Positions 16,989-17,891 of a DNA stretch of 17,891 nt are shown piece after piece; within the stretch, counting starts at the first letter, position 1, and every line of letters begins with the position of its first letter. The translations under genes and the position numbers were made by a program. Source of the DNA: Ichthyophonus hoferi (Eukaryota; Opisthokonta; Ichthyosporea; Ichthyophonida; Ichthyophonidae). The stretch lies in assembly GCA_002751075.1 (NCBI GenBank), contig NAOQ01000746.1, forward strand, positions 1 through 17,891, in the 5' to 3' direction. The notes below the pieces were generated by a model that searched no databases, had not been told where the DNA came from, and saw nothing but the letters and a program-made list of their open reading frames with translations.

Positions 16989-16999
16989 TTTATTTTATT
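16989..16999 (-). terminator. Overlapping AATAAA signals at the stop codon
   Basis: AATAAAATAAA on the minus strand contains two AATAAA hexamers, and the TAA stop codon lies within it. If used, the 3' UTR would be only tens of bases. Confidence 0.5.
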
Positions 17000-17122
17000 C
17001 GCGTATTATACACCAGCGGCATGCCATTCTTTAAGGTAGCCTGTCTATGGAAGTGTTTATATATAAGGGCAGCATGGGCAGGAGTGATGGTTGGATTATT
17101 AGCCAATAGATCAGCTGTAGAA
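16990..17122 (-). CDS. Terminal exon of the unrecognised gene
   Basis: 133 nt ending in ATA AAA TAA. It encodes STADLLANNPTITPAHAALI then YKHFHRQATLKNGMPLVYNT and RIK. A shorter plus-strand frame is open opposite it, but the minus strand has the matching splice and polyadenylation signals. Confidence 0.6.
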
Positions 17123-17458
17123 CTGTGAAGAAACAAAAGATAATAATTAATTGGATAATATATCTATGAATAGGATAGGATAAGAACTACTTAGACCAAA
17201 TATAGAATAATTAATTTAAATAAATTTAGAGAGTAATTAATTAAAGTACAACACTAATCACTACCACTACAACTACTGAACGTGTGCTATTTCAATGTCG
17301 TCATATTGCTATTGATAACTGGCTATAGCATACAAATATAAAGTAAAGAAAACATACCTATTAATTAATTCTCGAAGGGTCATATTTTTATTGGTCAATT
17401 TAATCATGGCGGCGGTATAGAAGCCACACATGGGTAGTGTCATTAAGAATTTAATTGC
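16990..17458 (-). CDS. C-terminal end of an unrecognised gene, last two exons
   Basis: Exons 17458-17358 and 17122-16990 on the minus strand. Acceptors are TTGTTCACAG|GCA and TCTTCACAG|T; the donor of the first is AG|GTATGT. The phases match (2 bases plus 1 base give Ser). 77 residues are visible: AIKFLMTLPMCGFYTAAM, IKLTNKNMTLRELINS, STADLLANNPTITPAHAALI, YKHFHRQATLKNGMPLVYNT and RIK, then TAA. Composition and splice sites look like a real gene, but I recognise no family. There is no clear membrane segment. A weak upstream exon candidate (17682-17618, LKRLCDVVDESMIGLLKTKR, poor donor GTGATT) is possible. The gene converges on MTCH. Confidence 0.55.
17358..17458 (-). CDS. Penultimate exon of the unrecognised gene
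   Basis: 101 nt, 33 codons plus two bases, bounded by CACAG and GTATGT. It begins in phase 0 with AIKFLMTLPMCGFY. Confidence 0.55.
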
Positions 17459-17536
17459 CTGTGAACAAATGAAAAAGTAGGAGGGAAGTAAGTGAGCTCA
17501 TATAACCCTATTATGGTGTATGTGTGTATGTGTACG

Positions 17537-17574
17537 TATATATATATATATATATATATCTATATATATATATA
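17537..17574. repeat. (TA)n microsatellite
   Basis: About 18 TA units interrupted once by CTA, preceded by a TGTG/TGTATG stretch. Confidence 0.95.
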
Positions 17575-17805
17575 CATATGTATGTTAAGTGGATTATCCC
17601 GATGGATAATAAATCACTCTCCGCTTAGTTTTTAATAAACCAATCATTGACTCATCTACTACGTCACATAATCTTTTAAGATCTGGTGATTACTAATAGT
17701 AATCATAGTAATAGTTATTATATCACTGTGTTGTAGTTATTATTATACCATATTATGATTGATAATATCTCACTAATTATGGATGCCATATCATATAATA
17801 TCATG

Positions 17806-17891
17806 CCATCCAATCCTATCCAATCCAATCCTATCCTATCCTATCCTATCCTATCCTATCCTATCCTATCCTATCCTATCCTATCCTATCC
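17806..17891. repeat. (CCTAT)n pentanucleotide microsatellite
   Basis: Degenerate CCAAT/CCTAT units become perfect CCTAT from 17830 to the window edge (at least 12 units). The motif does not match known animal telomere repeats (TTAGGG/TTAGG). Confidence 0.97.

Larger units (their letters stand above)
17459..17891. other. Intron or 5' flank of the unrecognised gene; microsatellites
   Basis: Contains a TG run then (TA)n at 17537-17574, a weak exon candidate (17618-17682) and the (CCTAT)n array to the right edge. Nothing else is supported. Confidence 0.5.

Noticed and set aside
17806-17891. (CCTAT)n as telomeric DNA
   Set aside because: The motif is not a known animal telomere repeat and grades from degenerate to perfect like an ordinary microsatellite. 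The window edge is arbitrary.
1-17891. A rule that pentamers are always CTATA on the transcribed-sense strand
   Set aside because: It holds for OPLAH introns 2 and 3 and part of MTCH, but the ATACT-rich stretch at 3660-3780 in OPLAH intron 1 runs the other way, and the (CCTAT)n next to the right-hand gene also disagrees.

Overview
This is an AT-rich eukaryotic window (roughly 70% A+T by eye) with spliced genes, standard GT/AG introns, AATAAA-type polyadenylation signals and abundant pentanucleotide microsatellites. Two recognisable genes, 5-oxoprolinase (OPLAH) and a mitochondrial carrier homolog (MTCH1/MTCH2 family), indicate an animal or close relative. The small AT-rich introns and decayed LINE would suit an early-branching marine invertebrate such as a sponge, but the sequence alone does not prove this.

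Layout. Positions 1-4118 hold the 5' part of OPLAH on the minus strand: five exons and about 249 N-terminal residues, with the rest beyond the left edge. Its introns are filled with (TATAG)-type repeats, two of them organised into higher-order minisatellites of about 63 bp and exactly 70 bp. Positions 4119-10597 are a long stretch between two head-to-head genes. I recognise no gene there, but it holds one well-spliced candidate exon on the minus strand, some protein-like ORF remnants, a short repeat in three diverged copies, one end of a possible hAT-like element, and a dense CCAAT-box cluster just before MTCH. Positions 10598-14856 hold the MTCH gene on the plus strand: seven main exons, a predicted 425 aa, and possible optional exons. 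Positions 14857-16989 lie between convergent genes and contain the MTCH polyadenylation signal, simple repeats and a decayed LINE reverse-transcriptase fragment (about 16150-16800). Positions 16990-17458 hold the last two exons of an unrecognised minus-strand gene whose stop codon overlaps its polyadenylation signal. The window ends in a (CCTAT)n microsatellite.

Function. OPLAH is a cytosolic enzyme of the gamma-glutamyl (glutathione) cycle. MTCH proteins are outer-mitochondrial-membrane relatives of the SLC25 carriers. Nothing in the sequence links the two beyond adjacency. The most unusual points are a basic-then-acidic insert of about 90 residues in the MTCH protein, microsatellites that form splice sites, a perfect 36-bp palindrome in an MTCH intron, and the higher-order minisatellites in OPLAH introns. 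I see no convincing new multi-gene system.
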